Shown here: positions 12,246 through 23,600 of the stretch, one piece after another | Numbering within the stretch: the stretch's first letter is position 1 | Layout of the letters: every line of letters starts with the position of its first letter | Assembly (NCBI RefSeq): GCF_963676685.1 | Contig: NC_092346.1 | Location: 44,389,289 to 44,453,288, forward strand | Source: Mytilus edulis | Taxonomy: Eukaryota; Mollusca; Bivalvia; Mytilida; Mytilidae | Length of the DNA stretch: 64,000 bases | Direction of reading: 5' to 3' | Position numbers and translations under genes: made by a program | Notes under the pieces: model-generated | Told to the model about the DNA's origin: nothing | Database searches by the model: none | Seen by the model: only the letters and a program-made list of their open reading frames with translations

Positions 12246-14031
12246 CATGGTAAACGAAGGACAACTCTAATGCAATTTACAAGAGCGCAATTTTTTTTTT
12301 ACATTTTACAGGATGGTACTCAGAATAGAAGCTTTTATACCTTCTGATTAGATGATATATGATTGAAATTACTTTTCATCGAAAGCTTTATCAATTAGGT
12401 TTTTAAAATACAGAGTCAATTTCATATTTTACCGAGTATAGAAAATATATTCAATTTAAGCTCGTCGGAACCAAGACAAATTTTCATTTATCATTAATCG
12501 AAAAAAAAAGGTCAACTTTTGCCTCTTGACCATATACATTTTTTGACTGTAATGACACGCTGACATGTCTACAAACAGGAACTGATACCCAATGTTTTCT
12601 AGTTTGTGTGAAGACTCCGGGAAAGATAAGATGGAATACCACTGATGCTCTATTGAAAATGCATTATGAATAAATGAACTCCTGTAGCACTGGAGCACTG
12701 GAGAACTCGCAATGAATGGATATAAGATGCAGGTGATGTATATACTTTATGAATACATAGAAAGTGTTATTAACTACCTACTGTAAAATTGAGAAATGAA
12801 ATGGGGAATGCGTCAAAGCGACAACAACCCGACCATAGAACAGACAACAGCCGAAGGCCACCAATGGGTCTTCAATATAGCGAGAAACCCCCTCACCCGG
12901 AGGCGTCCTTCAGCTGGCCCCTTAAAAAATATGTATAGTAGTTCAGTGATAATGGACGTGTATACGTTATATATGTTTATGACTTTGTATTGACAATACG
13001 ATAATGTACATATAGAACTTTGTATACGATAATTTATACATAGGTTTGTGTATACGATATGTATACATAAGTTTAATTCTGAACTATTAAAAGTCATATG
13101 AAACCTCAAATAAAAAAAAATGATGCATATGTTTTTTATGACTAAATGGATGGTTTTCATTATAAAATTTATGTACATATACTTTTTTAAGAAAATTCTT
13201 TAATTTGTCCACATTTAGAAGAAGTTTATTTCTTTTAATTGCTTGCTTCCAGGAAGCAATTCTCCGACATACATTCCGTATGCAAGTAATCTAAGCGTGA
13301 CACCTCTCGTAAAATCCGGTGATCGCAATACGCATGGATCTGTCTTTAAATAAATTATTATCTGATTATACATGTTATACACGTGCTCAATATCCATGCA
13401 TCTTTGTTGATTGTTTACTATAAGGTGACAATCGATAAACTACGGCTTCAAAACACAGCAATTAATGAGCAGCCATATTTGTTAGATCATAACAGACTGA
13501 CTCTCAAAAACAAATGACGATTATACTATATTTTGGCGTAAGAAATGAAAAAATCGTGCACAGAAGACTTAAGTTTATGATATATACATGCATTGGTTAA
13601 AAAATTGGATAAACTTTATTTTTCACCGGTCACTCGTTTCATTTGACTTTAACCCGAAATTGTCAATGATATTGTCAAAATACAAAATAGCCAGATATCA
13701 GTGTACATACTTCCCATGGTTTTTGCACACAAACTAATTTGGAATGCACTATAAAAAAAATTGAAACGTTTTCTTCAGTAGAAAATGCATATCATGATGT
13801 CGTTCATGTGGTTTTTTTTTATACTTGTAAATTGTTTTACAGAGGTTTTAATTGGTTTTGTATGCAGGTCTCATACTTGTAAAGATAATAATCAAACTCC
13901 CCTTCAGTTCCAGCTCCGATCCGCATACGGGTCCTCATACGATTCTACCCTAATCACATTGTTCGAGTAAAGGAAAATAGTTCCAGAACGGAAACGATCA
14001 CTGTACGGAGTTTGGATATAATGTTACACAT
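12246..14031. other. Intergenic apart from the repeat at 12,793
   Basis: No supported exon. ATACGATA-type words repeat around 12,985-13,075 (TTTGTATACGATAAT units). Open frames here lack recognisable domains. Confidence 0.45.
12793..12935 (+). repeat. Dispersed SINE-like repeat
   Basis: GAAATGGGGAATGCGTCAAA, GCGACAACAACCCGACC, CAACAGCCGAAGGCCACCAA and GGCGTCCTTCAGCTGGCCCC. I recognise it as a common bivalve repeat; the long minus-strand open frame across it (13,178-12,813) is not a gene. Confidence 0.6.
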
Positions 14032-14037
14032 TTTATT
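14032..14037 (-). terminator. Poly(A) signal of the HEPN-TIR gene
   Basis: AATAAA on the minus strand, about 12 bases after the TAG stop of the HEPN-TIR gene. The 3' UTR would be very short. No cleavage site was verified. Confidence 0.45.
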
Positions 14038-14048
14038 AAAATTAGCAA

Positions 14049-17000
14049 CTAACATGAAAATGACCGGATTAGTCCTGGTTTAAAAAATGGAAGCATTTTT
14101 TTCCTGAAATTTTCATCATCATATTTCACAGGCTTTATTGCCCGAAACTCAGTTGGCAGTTTGTCATCTTTTGTCATTAATACCGGAATGACCCTACCAC
14201 GTTTGTTTTCATCTTCTAAAGACATGACGAGGCAGGTGTTGGCTATGTATTGAAATATTTTTGACTCGTGGTAGTATTGAGATAGTAGAACAAAAATATA
14301 ATGTCTTGTGAAATACGGGTTCACATCAAGCAGCATTTCCCCTGGTTTTGATACTTCATCTTGAAGTTCTATTTTCACCTCAGGTATTGTATTATTAAAT
14401 TTTTTCAAAAAGGATCCAGCTTTGTGAGAGTCTTCTGGAAACTCAGAGTGGAGGACAACAGCAGTTCCGTAGCAAATTTCATGATCTTTAAATAAAAATA
14501 AAATATTAACTAATACAATAGAAAATAATATATGTATGTCAAATTGCTGATGATTTACTAACACTCTCATACGTATATTAGAAAGAGAGTTCTTAAAATT
14601 ATCGTTACTTGATCTGGAGTTTAAGTTATGTATATTGATAGCATAAAGTGATTTAATTAGTAGCTTGAAACAGTAGTATACGATTGGGGTCTTTACTTTT
14701 TTTCGTACCTCAAATGTGTAATGATTAGTCATCACAATGCACTGACTTATTCGACCAACGAAAATATCAAACGTAATTTTTTCTATTATTTTTTTTTTAA
14801 TTTCTTTTAACACGAAGGTTATAAGTAATTAAATAAAAATAGAATTTAAACTAGTTTTTTCTGAATAAAGTTTTAAATGGGCAAAGATATATTTCATCTG
14901 GTAAACTCATACCAGATTTGTCGTCTGTTAACTCCTTATTCAGCTCTTTGACGTCTAACCTCCAGTCTACACCCAGCTCGCTTAAGCTATCTTTTATTTT
15001 TGTTCTCTTTTTCCTTTTCCTAAATTCATGTTAAAGAAGTTACTTTATATTAATCATAATAAGATATAATGCAAAACTGTATACTAGTATATGATTTTAT
15101 AGCATTAATTATTTAAATATGCAAATTTTGAAATGATGTAGAGAAACTTTACCATTGAGAAAGCGTTAATTATCAAAGATTTTTTTTTAAAGCGTAAATG
15201 TAGTTTTATCAAGCAGATTAACTGTATTTGTGTTTAAATCAATCAAAGTTCTAACGTTCATTTTATTAAATAAATAAATGCCTTTTCGAAATTTATAGAT
15301 GATGAAAAAACTTCATTACAGTGAAAAAGATCAATGATACAATAGATAAATGTAACTTGACTAAATGCACCATACCTGTTTCTCAACAATGAACAAACGA
15401 AGTCAAACAGTGTCCCTTCTTTGGATGGCAACCCTGATAATCTTCTAGCCATCAAGGTTACTTCTTTGATTACTTCACATGATTTTCGTTTAGAGTATCG
15501 TCTGTGTAGGTACTGTTTCTTTGAGTTTTTCGGAACAGCAACAGCAATATTCCAGCTTGAAAATGATTCCTTGGAAGGAAGAGAATATTCTGCATGCCGT
15601 TCTGTTTTAGAATATCTTTTTCTTTGTTTTTGGCGAAATGTTTTCTTTTGTTCTGATGCTGGTTTTTGTAAATCTACTTTATGGGTTTTAAACATATATT
15701 TCGGGTTATCCTGTCCTTCAGGTGTATGTGGTATTGCTAGTGAGTCTTGTATATGATCTTTGATCGAATTTTGAATCAGGTGTTCTTGGTCTTTGTTTAT
15801 CGTTGATGACTGACTCTGTGTCTGACTTTGACAGGCCCCAATCTCGTCGACTGAAAGCTTCTTAACTGTGTCGACCAACGGACTTCGGCTACGCGAGACG
15901 CTTTTATTTCCAGTTCCAACGCAAGAGGAACATGCCTGATCCAATTTACATTTTTCGTTTCCACTTCTGAGATGAACAACCAACTGATCAGGTTTATCGA
16001 GACTTCTTCTATTGCAAAACCCAGTTTTCGTGGTCGCAAAAAGTGCTGAATGATCGAATGTTCCTATTTCACTTGGACATTTCCTGATACCTTGATCATT
16101 GCACACCTCTGATTGCTCAAGGTGAAGTTTAGATCTAAAATTATAATCGTTGGATTTGTTATTTCGTACAAATGGATGTATGAAAACTATTTTGTAATTT
16201 TATGCAGAATATATAGTCGAAATGACGGTGATGCATAGTGAAAGCTAAACAATTGTTTGTATGCTTTATGAAATCTCTTCAGCAATAGGTCTTGTCAAAA
16301 AGAAATAACAGTACTACTACAGTTTTTTAAACGTCCTTGTGTGACAATTAGCATCGTTTTAAAACCATTAAAAGATAAATATACAATACAATTAGGCTTT
16401 CAATATCGTATAACATTATGTAAATGTTTTTGTGAACTGAGTGTTTTCTTCAACTCCATAATGTTTATACTTGTTTGATTAAGAATAATTTCCCTTGGTT
16501 TTAGGATGAGGCAGCTCTTAACATTTTCCTATGTTTCTTAATCTGATACGCGTATTGTACTTTCAACAATGAGCGAGTGCCATTACTTGTGATCTAAAAA
16601 AAGTATGTTCTTTGTTGTTAATTCTGGAAAACAAAATCTCACCTAAAAGGAAGAGGATGTTTAAAAGTCTTTAGTCTCTCACAACATTCTTTTTCATCAG
16701 TTTTTCTCGCTACCTCTGTTTTGTCTAAAACAGGATCCCTTCTAGTCTATAAAAAATAAAAACCAGTAATAGAATAAGGAATTGGAAATCACCTGTTGTT
16801 TTGTTGATAATTCTACCTTTGATTGTGTATAGTTTCATGGACTTCAATCTTTTTGAATTTACTTTTCATGTGTATATACTCAGTTTTTTTTCATACTTAT
16901 ACACTTTGAACACTTTATATTCGGAAAATAATAGGTATTTTAATGAAAAGATTGTGTCGCTGGGAGTTTTTCTCAATGTTGTTGAAAGAGTAAAAAAATA

Positions 17001-20000
17001 TATAAAGGAACACTTTATATTTTTATTAATCTTTTAAAGACTTGCAATGGTCATTTTCATCTTATTGCAATGCGGACTGGTGTTCTATGCACTTTTATAA
17101 GATTTCATTGGTTTGATGAAGAAATTTACCTTTATCCTTTAGGGAAGGCTGTTTGCGCTCGTGTACATTTGTCAATTTTATCCTCATTATTTAAAACAAG
17201 AAATAATTTGACGTTATTATAAGTCATTCTCTCTGTATTCATATGTATAAAGTTTTTGTAATATGGCCACTGAAAATCGAAACGTTTCTAGTTGTTTTAT
17301 TTAATTATTTCAATTGTTACCAATATAACAACTGTACCACTGAATTAACCGTGAGAGAAAAAAATAGTACTTACTTTATCAGTGTGTTCTTCCACTACGT
17401 ATTTAAGTGACTTAGAATTAGTACATGGTTTGTTACCTGAAATAAAATAAATCGTTAAATAAATAGTCATTATACAAGGTGAAGTATTTGTGTCTCAGCA
17501 AACTAAAATGGGAGTAAACTTAAATAATTTAAGAGTGTTTGGATTCACTTTTGCTTAAAACTTCTTTTATATAATTTGTGGGATTTGTTTATTTTGTTTA
17601 TCTTCTTGGAATTTTAAATCTTTATTTTATTTGCATTTTTAAAGCAGTTTCTCGAAAAGAATAGAAGTTGAAACTATAACAAGTCATTTGGGAAAATATG
17701 TGAAGCACTTTAAAACTTGGTTAACTCAGCTTCATTCTGTTGTTTTCTGACCAAACGCAAAAGCCTGTAATTCAGTTGTTGATAGTTTGTTTCATTTTGC
17801 ATGTGTAAAATGCTCATTTGTTTTACACCTTTTTGACCGTCGCGTCATATGTCAATTTTATATCTGTTCTTATGTTCTCTGTTGTAAGGTTGGGGTTGAG
17901 CGTCACTGATAAGTCTTTTGTAGTCGAAACGCGCGTCTGGCGTAAATATAAACTTCCAATCCTGGTATCTATGATGAGTTTATTGATGGTGTTGCAAAAC
18001 TGAAAATATATTAAAAAACATTATATTTACATTTCCCTTAAAATATATGCAAATTTATGAAACATACGAAAAAAACCATTAAAACGAACTGTCATAAATA
18101 TATATAATCCTTCGTAGCAAATGATAGCATGCCCAGAAGGTACATCTTAGGTAAACGTAACATTTTTTTTGTATTAAGCATAAAGTTACATTTACCTCTT
18201 AGAAGCCTAACTGGACACTCTGTCAAGATATTACGAAAGAATAATGGAATTTAAAAATATTTACCTCGGGCATTTAAAAACCACTTTGTTTGCTCTGGAG
18301 GTTCCAATCTGTTCTTCGCCTGTAAATATACATGTTTAAATAGTTCAAGTTTAGGACAAGAAGTTTCATGGAAAGAAAAAATGATACTAGTATACTCTAG
18401 AATATATATGATTATCATCTAACGTTCTCAAAATGCAAGTTGATACGACATTCCCGGGATAGCGTTTCCTATTATCTTCCCTTGAGACATGGTCACAGCT
18501 TGATAGAGGGTTGAAGCTCTTAAACTAAGTGTTCCGAGTGTTAAGGTTGAAAAAATCTCTTAAAAAATCAACGAACGCCATCACGAGTTGATTGACCGTT
18601 TAGTGTCACAGGTGATGACGAATATAATTCAATCGTCATAACCACTATCCCCTCCATCCTTTTCCCAGAAAGTGCTCTTCCAAATAAGACTTACCGACGT
18701 CTTTGTACTTATAAGAACAACATGAGGCGTGCCACATGTGGATCAGGATTTCATTACCTTTCTCTTTCTGTAGCGCTTGATATCAACCTCGTGTTTTCGT
18801 TGGGACATACTTTGGTTTTCTATGTTGTGTTTTGTATAGCTTTATTTGTTGTTTGCTCTTTGTTCTATTGTTCTCTTTTAATTTGCCATGGTTTTGTCAA
18901 AAAAAATTTCGACTGTTCTAGTTTGGATGTCATTTTGGCATTTTTGCTTCTTTTTTATATTTTTTTTTTTGTAATCAAAGATTTTTTACAAATTTAATAG
19001 CATACATTTATTATTTTCTAATATCAAAGATTTTATTGTTTCAGTTTGTTGTGATCAATGACACTTACTGGAAATTTGAATTCCGTCAATGAATGTTTAA
19101 CTGTTTCAATTTGCAAGTCAATCCTATCTGTAAAACAAAGTAATCTATTAGATAACTCAGATTTTGGGCATCATTCGGCTGAAACAAAGTATTCTAATGA
19201 ACAGACACGTAAAAACAAAAACTATACGACTTTTGACAAAAAGATTTAATAATTTAACATAAGAAAAAAAGTTGCCATAGATACTTCATTCATTGTTAAC
19301 AAACAAACCAAAGCTCGTCATGTAATGTTGCCATTTTGGCGGTATATTTAACATTGCCATGAAGCGCAAGGTTTGGCTAGCCACAAAACCAGGTTCAACC
19401 CAGTGTGTTTATTTAAATGTCTTGTACCAACTTAGGAATATGGCAGTTGTTATATAATAGTTCGTTTTGGTGTATGTTGTATTTTCGGTTTTGTTTGGTT
19501 GCACTTCAGTGTTCTTTTGTTTCCTTGTTTTCCTGTTATAGTTGATGTTTTTCTCTCAATCGATTGGTGACTTTTGAACAACGATATACTACTGCTGTCT
19601 TTGTTTACATTGACTTTTGCTATTGAATAATAGTACTTTCATTGGCGATCATACCAAATATTTTGATATTGTTACTTTCAGTAAAGAACTCTATGAGGCT
19701 TGTGGAAGTTATACAATGCTCTACTTTTGAGTTATCGTGTATATACACCAAAAAATGTCTTGTTTAAAGAATATTACCTTCTTTGGAACGTGTGTTAACT
19801 TCGTATATAATTTGGAATTTCTGCTCCAAAAACTTCGGTTTCTTTAGGTATTCCTCCAAAGCATTTGCTATGTTACAGCACTGGTCAAAATAGATCTCAA
19901 ACTGTGATTCTGTTATATTTGTATTTGTTAAATGACATAACTCGTTTCTAATTCTCATCAGCGTTGTTATAAGTATTTCAACATTGTTTTTCTCGTGAAT

Positions 20001-21935
20001 ATGTCGAAGAAGTACCGCTATGGTTGTTATGTCGAAAGGTCTGTATCCCGTTCTTGAAGCATTGCATATGAGTTCTTCTTCTCTTTGTGTAAATCGTTTC
20101 TTTAACTTGTTTTTAACTGCATTATAGTAGTCTTCTATTTTAGAATTGGCAATAGAATGATGTAAAAGTTCCCTGAGCAGCTCAGTCAAATCATCAAATA
20201 TAATTTTGTTCAAAATAGATAAATACTTATTACACTCCAGTAGTATATAGTCCTCTGAAGACGTTATAGGAAACGGCATTTTCACATTTTCAGGATTCCT
20301 TAAGAAATCCACCAAATTCTAGAAAATATAACTACCTGAAATAAACGATGGCAAATTTTATAAACTGTGCCCAATGTAGATGGTGTTAGGTCAAACAAAT
20401 TTAGCTGGAATAATAAAACAATTGTAATTAACATGCATGATGTTTTTTTTTCACTTCTTTTTGCAACAATACTTTGTCCTTAACTTGTCTGCACTGCATT
20501 TAAAACGCTTGTCTAAAAATGTCATCAAAAACAATACGGTAAAACATTTGAAAAACAAGGAGCAGAAAAAGAAAACAGTTAAAATCTCTTGGGTTAAATT
20601 GCCGAAGTTTATAACTGTTTCAACGTTTAAAGATGCTTTAAAGTTTCTTATCATGCATACATTGCGTGCCTTGAATAATTGGTACATCGTTGTTTTGCCT
20701 ACCAATTGTTTTGACTTTAGTGCCACTCACTTATGAATAAGAAACGCGCCTCTGACAAACAAACATATTATTCCTGGTATCTAGGATAACATTTGTTTTC
20801 AATACTGGATCTTCCTGTCGGTAATATGCTATTAGACTAGCGTTTGTTTTCGTCAGCTTTTATATGGACTTCCCGCTTTTTCAATTAACAAGTTAAGATT
20901 TCAGTAGTGTTGTAAGAATATTTTTTTTCAATACCATTTCTGGTTAAACTTTCAGCTTTGAATGTATCACTACCGCAGTATTAAAGCAAAAATCTCCAGG
21001 GTTTGTTCATTTCTGTTAACTTACTGCTCACCGAATACTTAATTTATTCAAAAAGATACGGGTTTTTTTTCTACCCCAGGAATAGATTGACTACCTAGCC
21101 AGATTTGTCGCATTCGTTTTGCGATTTCTTGTTTTTGAAGATCTTCAGTTTCGTATTGATTTTGATTTCAAACACTTTGAAACGATTTGCGTCCCAAATG
21201 AGTCTGAATTGGATGAAAATCGCAGCTAGTGTTTAAAAGGTGTAAACCACGAATCTTTCAACTTTTTTTAAATGCTCTAGAAAAAAAGAGCGAATTGATT
21301 TCGAATTGTATTTTTTTAAATTGCAGGGCACAAGCTTAAGTATTTGTCTGAAACACCCAAAATTAAATTGTCTTTCTTATCAATCATATATCAATATAGA
21401 AAAGTGACAAGAATTGCATGCAGGCGAAAAAAATCACAATTCTAGTAGTTGTCAAAACTGTATAATAATAACATAGAAAAATAATCTATTTTAGATCATG
21501 TATATAAATATAGAAGTTTAAAAATAACCATTTCATGGAAATCATGTTATGATTAATGTAAAATATATCTTTTATATTTATTTGCTTCTCCTGTTAAATT
21601 TTTCACCAATTAATATCTCAAGTTATAAAATTGTCACATTTTATAAAAAATATCCCTATCAAAATAGTATTCTTGACATTCGAGATTTGCTATGATTACC
21701 GACAAATAAACATGACAAAGGTGACGACATCGACTAATATATAACCTCTAAATCCCTTTCCTGTGATAAATTGCCAATAAAAATGAAACTTGTACCTAAT
21801 GATACTGAAATTAACATTTTTAATACACATGAAAAAACAACTTACCGACACATCTAAGATGCCTCTATTTAATTTAATTTGATAATTCCAAACATTTTGA
21901 CAATGGTCCAAGAAAAGATCACGCCATAATAACAT
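14049..21935 (-). CDS. HEPN (DZIP3-like) - linker - TIR domain protein, putative innate immune effector/adaptor
   Basis: Ten exons, read on the minus strand: 21935-21846 (tentative first exon), 20404-20336, 20318-19778, 19127-19069, 18319-18265, 17436-17375, 16746-16643, 16134-15376, 15019-14913, 14485-14049. All introns have GT/AG ends and codon phases agree at every junction, giving about 760 residues. Residues about 31-230 resemble the DZIP3-type HEPN domain, with the motif RNELCH (R-x4-H, bases 19932-19949), the usual HEPN RNase signature. Exon 16134-15376 encodes a Ser/Lys/Arg-rich, probably disordered linker with a small Cys cluster (CKLDQACSSC). Residues about 615-760 form a TIR-like domain (AVVLHSEF, a BB-loop-like EVSKPGE, FVLLSQYY, VIPVLM, FFKPG), closest by eye to TRIF/TICAM-type TIRs. 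The stop is TAG at 14051-14049. The start is uncertain: the ATG at 21935 gives an in-phase first exon, but a TATA-like motif overlaps it, so exon 1 may be noncoding. Exons 2-10 are secure (about 0.8); the function is inferred. Confidence 0.8.
17885..17990 (+). repeat. R1 repeat, core and tail
   Basis: GAGCGTCACTGATAAGTCTT, the core CGAAACGCGCGTCTGGCGTA and CCTGGTATCTATGATGAGTT. It lies in an intron of the HEPN-TIR gene. Confidence 0.7.
18555..18935 (+). repeat. R2 dispersed repeat
   Basis: CCATCACGAGTTGATTGACC, GCGTGCCACATGTGGATCAG and GGTTTTCTATGTTGTG match the copy at 940. An open frame at 18,722-18,997 falls inside and is repeat sequence. It lies in an intron of the HEPN-TIR gene. Confidence 0.6.
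19330..19615 (+). repeat. R3 dispersed repeat
   Basis: AACATTGCCATGAAGCGCAA, GGTTTGGCTAGCCA, GGAATATGGCAGTTG and CGATATACTACTGCTGTCTT. It lies in the intron between the exons at 19,069 and 19,778. A reverse copy of its middle spans about 29,090-29,345. Confidence 0.6.
20715..20790 (+). repeat. R1 repeat, diverged core
   Basis: GAAACGCGCCTCTGACAAAC and CCTGGTATCTAGGATAAC match the R1 tail. It lies between exons 1 and 2 of the HEPN-TIR gene. Confidence 0.45.
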
Positions 21936-23230
21936 GTATAAACTTTAGGTGGGCGAAAATACCCAAAGTTATTTTAAGCTAAAGAGGCGCGAATTTCAAA
22001 TTATTTGAATAATTGATAACAAATATTATAGTTTTAAAAACATGTTATAGAATGGCATACAGACATATATACATCACATGATGTGTAGTTAATTTATTAG
22101 CCAAATGTTTACGTTACTTTTAGATTCATAAAAAAGAACAGTGGCAAATATTCACATTCTTTGTATTAACCATCTTCTTTTTAGAATGTTTACTCCTTTT
22201 GCTGAATTACATCTGAGGAAAAGTTTCACGAAAGAAGAAAGAGCGACTACAACATTTCTGAACTTGAATGTATCTCCTATATTCAAATCCGACTTTTTGT
22301 TTCCTAAAATTCATTTTTAAACGTGTATCTGGCGTACAAAATTTTAATCCTGGTATCCCTGAGGAGTTTATTTGCTCAGTTAAATGTTGTATTACTTTTT
22401 TCTTGTCTATATGTCACTAGATATGTCAATGATGGAGGTAATTTAAGGGTAACTAAATAAGTCACTAACTTCAATAAAGTACTTACAACAATGATTATTA
22501 TTATTAACTACATTTGTGAAGACCTTGCTAAAAGAGTGTGTTACTTTAAAGATGCATTAACTTGATAATAGTTATTACTATGAAACAATATAGATCTAGT
22601 ACTTTATATTGGAACGTAGTTACAACGACTATTGCTACACTGCATATGTTTGGTCATATTTCAAACTATTTAGGTTAAACAAGTACATTTTAAATCATTA
22701 GACTGACATAAACGAACAAACAAAAATACCTCATGGAGAAAAAATCAAATGTAATGAAGATGCCACTATTTTGTTTTATCAAATCCACTTAACCGCAAAG
22801 GAAAGTAAAAAAAACGGGGATAATTCGGTGATGTCCAGGTATAAAAAGTGTCTACGACAAGGAGGAAATATATCAGTAGTTATTTGTGACACTGATTATC
22901 CACACAGCCAAATCATGATATAAAAATCTCTCTTGGAAAAAAATGTCTTTTGAATATATGCCACTTATTTTCTTTTTCACTAATCTGCTAATTCACAGAG
23001 GAAAGTAAGAAATCAGGGGATAAGTCGGTGATGTCCAGGTATGAAATGTGACATATCAGTGGCTATTTGTGATAATCCATACAGCCAAATCATAATGGTG
23101 CAATTTCAACTGTACCTTTTTTATCCTCTCTTGATAGGAGAAAAATGCGCTGGAACATGGTTCCAACTGGGGGATAAGTATATATGTTAATCACCAAAGT
23201 TACCCTGATTCGTTAAATACATAAGACATT
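21380..23230 (-). repeat. Segmental duplication copy 1 (proximal), with first exon and putative promoter of the HEPN-TIR gene
   Basis: This stretch aligns by eye with 23,560-26,500. Matched landmarks include tatcaatatag, the exon-like block ending in the donor GATGTGTCG|GTAAG (21,846 and 24,968 regions), GGCGCGAATTTCAAAT, CTGGAACATGGTTCCAAC and a final block about TTCGTTAAATACATA. The copies are clearly diverged, with many substitutions and small indels. Copy 1 contains an internal repeat of about 180 bases (22,795-22,925 and 22,975-23,100, each with GGTGATGTCCAGGTAT) that is single in copy 2. Confidence 0.75.
21936..21950 (-). promoter_or_regulatory. TATA-like motif at the first exon of the HEPN-TIR gene, proximal copy
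   Basis: On the minus strand the sequence TTTATAC lies directly upstream of the candidate ATG at 21935, at the position matching the TTTATAA of the distal duplicate near 25,036-25,042. If it works as a TATA box, transcription would start about 30 bases downstream and the ATG at 21935 would lie outside the mRNA. Motif reading only. Confidence 0.25.
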
Positions 23231-23384
23231 TTTAAATAATTCCAAAATACCCCCACCGGCTTCTAAGCAGATTGCTTTATATTACACTAACCATTCATCT
23301 TCATGTAAATGGTTTAAAATTTCCGCTTTTCGAGAAACTTCATATTGTAATGATTTCGACTTAAAACCCTTTTAAATGATTTGA

Positions 23385-23465
23385 GTGCCACGGATGAGTC
23401 TAAATTGGACGAAACGCGCATTTGGTACACAATAATTGTGAATATGGTATCTTTGAAAACGTATT
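23385..23465 (+). repeat. R1 repeat, diverged core
   Basis: GAGTGCCACGGATGAGTCTA, GACGAAACGCGCATTTGG and ATGGTATCTTTGA follow R1 order. It lies between the two duplicated segments. Shorter R1 tails also occur at 22,318-22,372 and 25,385-25,430, at matching points of the duplicates, so this insertion predates the duplication. Confidence 0.5.
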
Positions 23466-23600
23466 TCTATTCTTAAGAAAAATAGAGATAACCAGTTTTG
23501 AATTTTAACTCCTTAATATTCGGAGCAGAAACTTGCTTTGGTGTCAAAACCAAAAATAACCCTGCCTTTAAACAACAAAGAGGTCATTGGAAATCGTATA

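Noticed and set aside
12813-13178. 121-codon open frame on the minus strand
   Set aside because: Its C-terminal third is a common dispersed bivalve repeat (12,793-12,935) and the rest is low-complexity AT-rich sequence; no domain or exon structure.
13215-13397. 60-codon minus-strand open frame
   Set aside because: No recognised domain, no flanking exons in phase; the local sequence looks like ordinary intergenic DNA.
15421-15756. 111-codon plus-strand open frame
   Set aside because: Antisense shadow of the linker exon of the HEPN-TIR gene, which is supported by matching splice phases.
20437-20736. 99-codon plus-strand open frame with a Lys-rich middle
   Set aside because: It lies in an intron of the HEPN-TIR gene, ends in an R1-type tail and shows no recognised domain. 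It could be a repeat-derived fragment.
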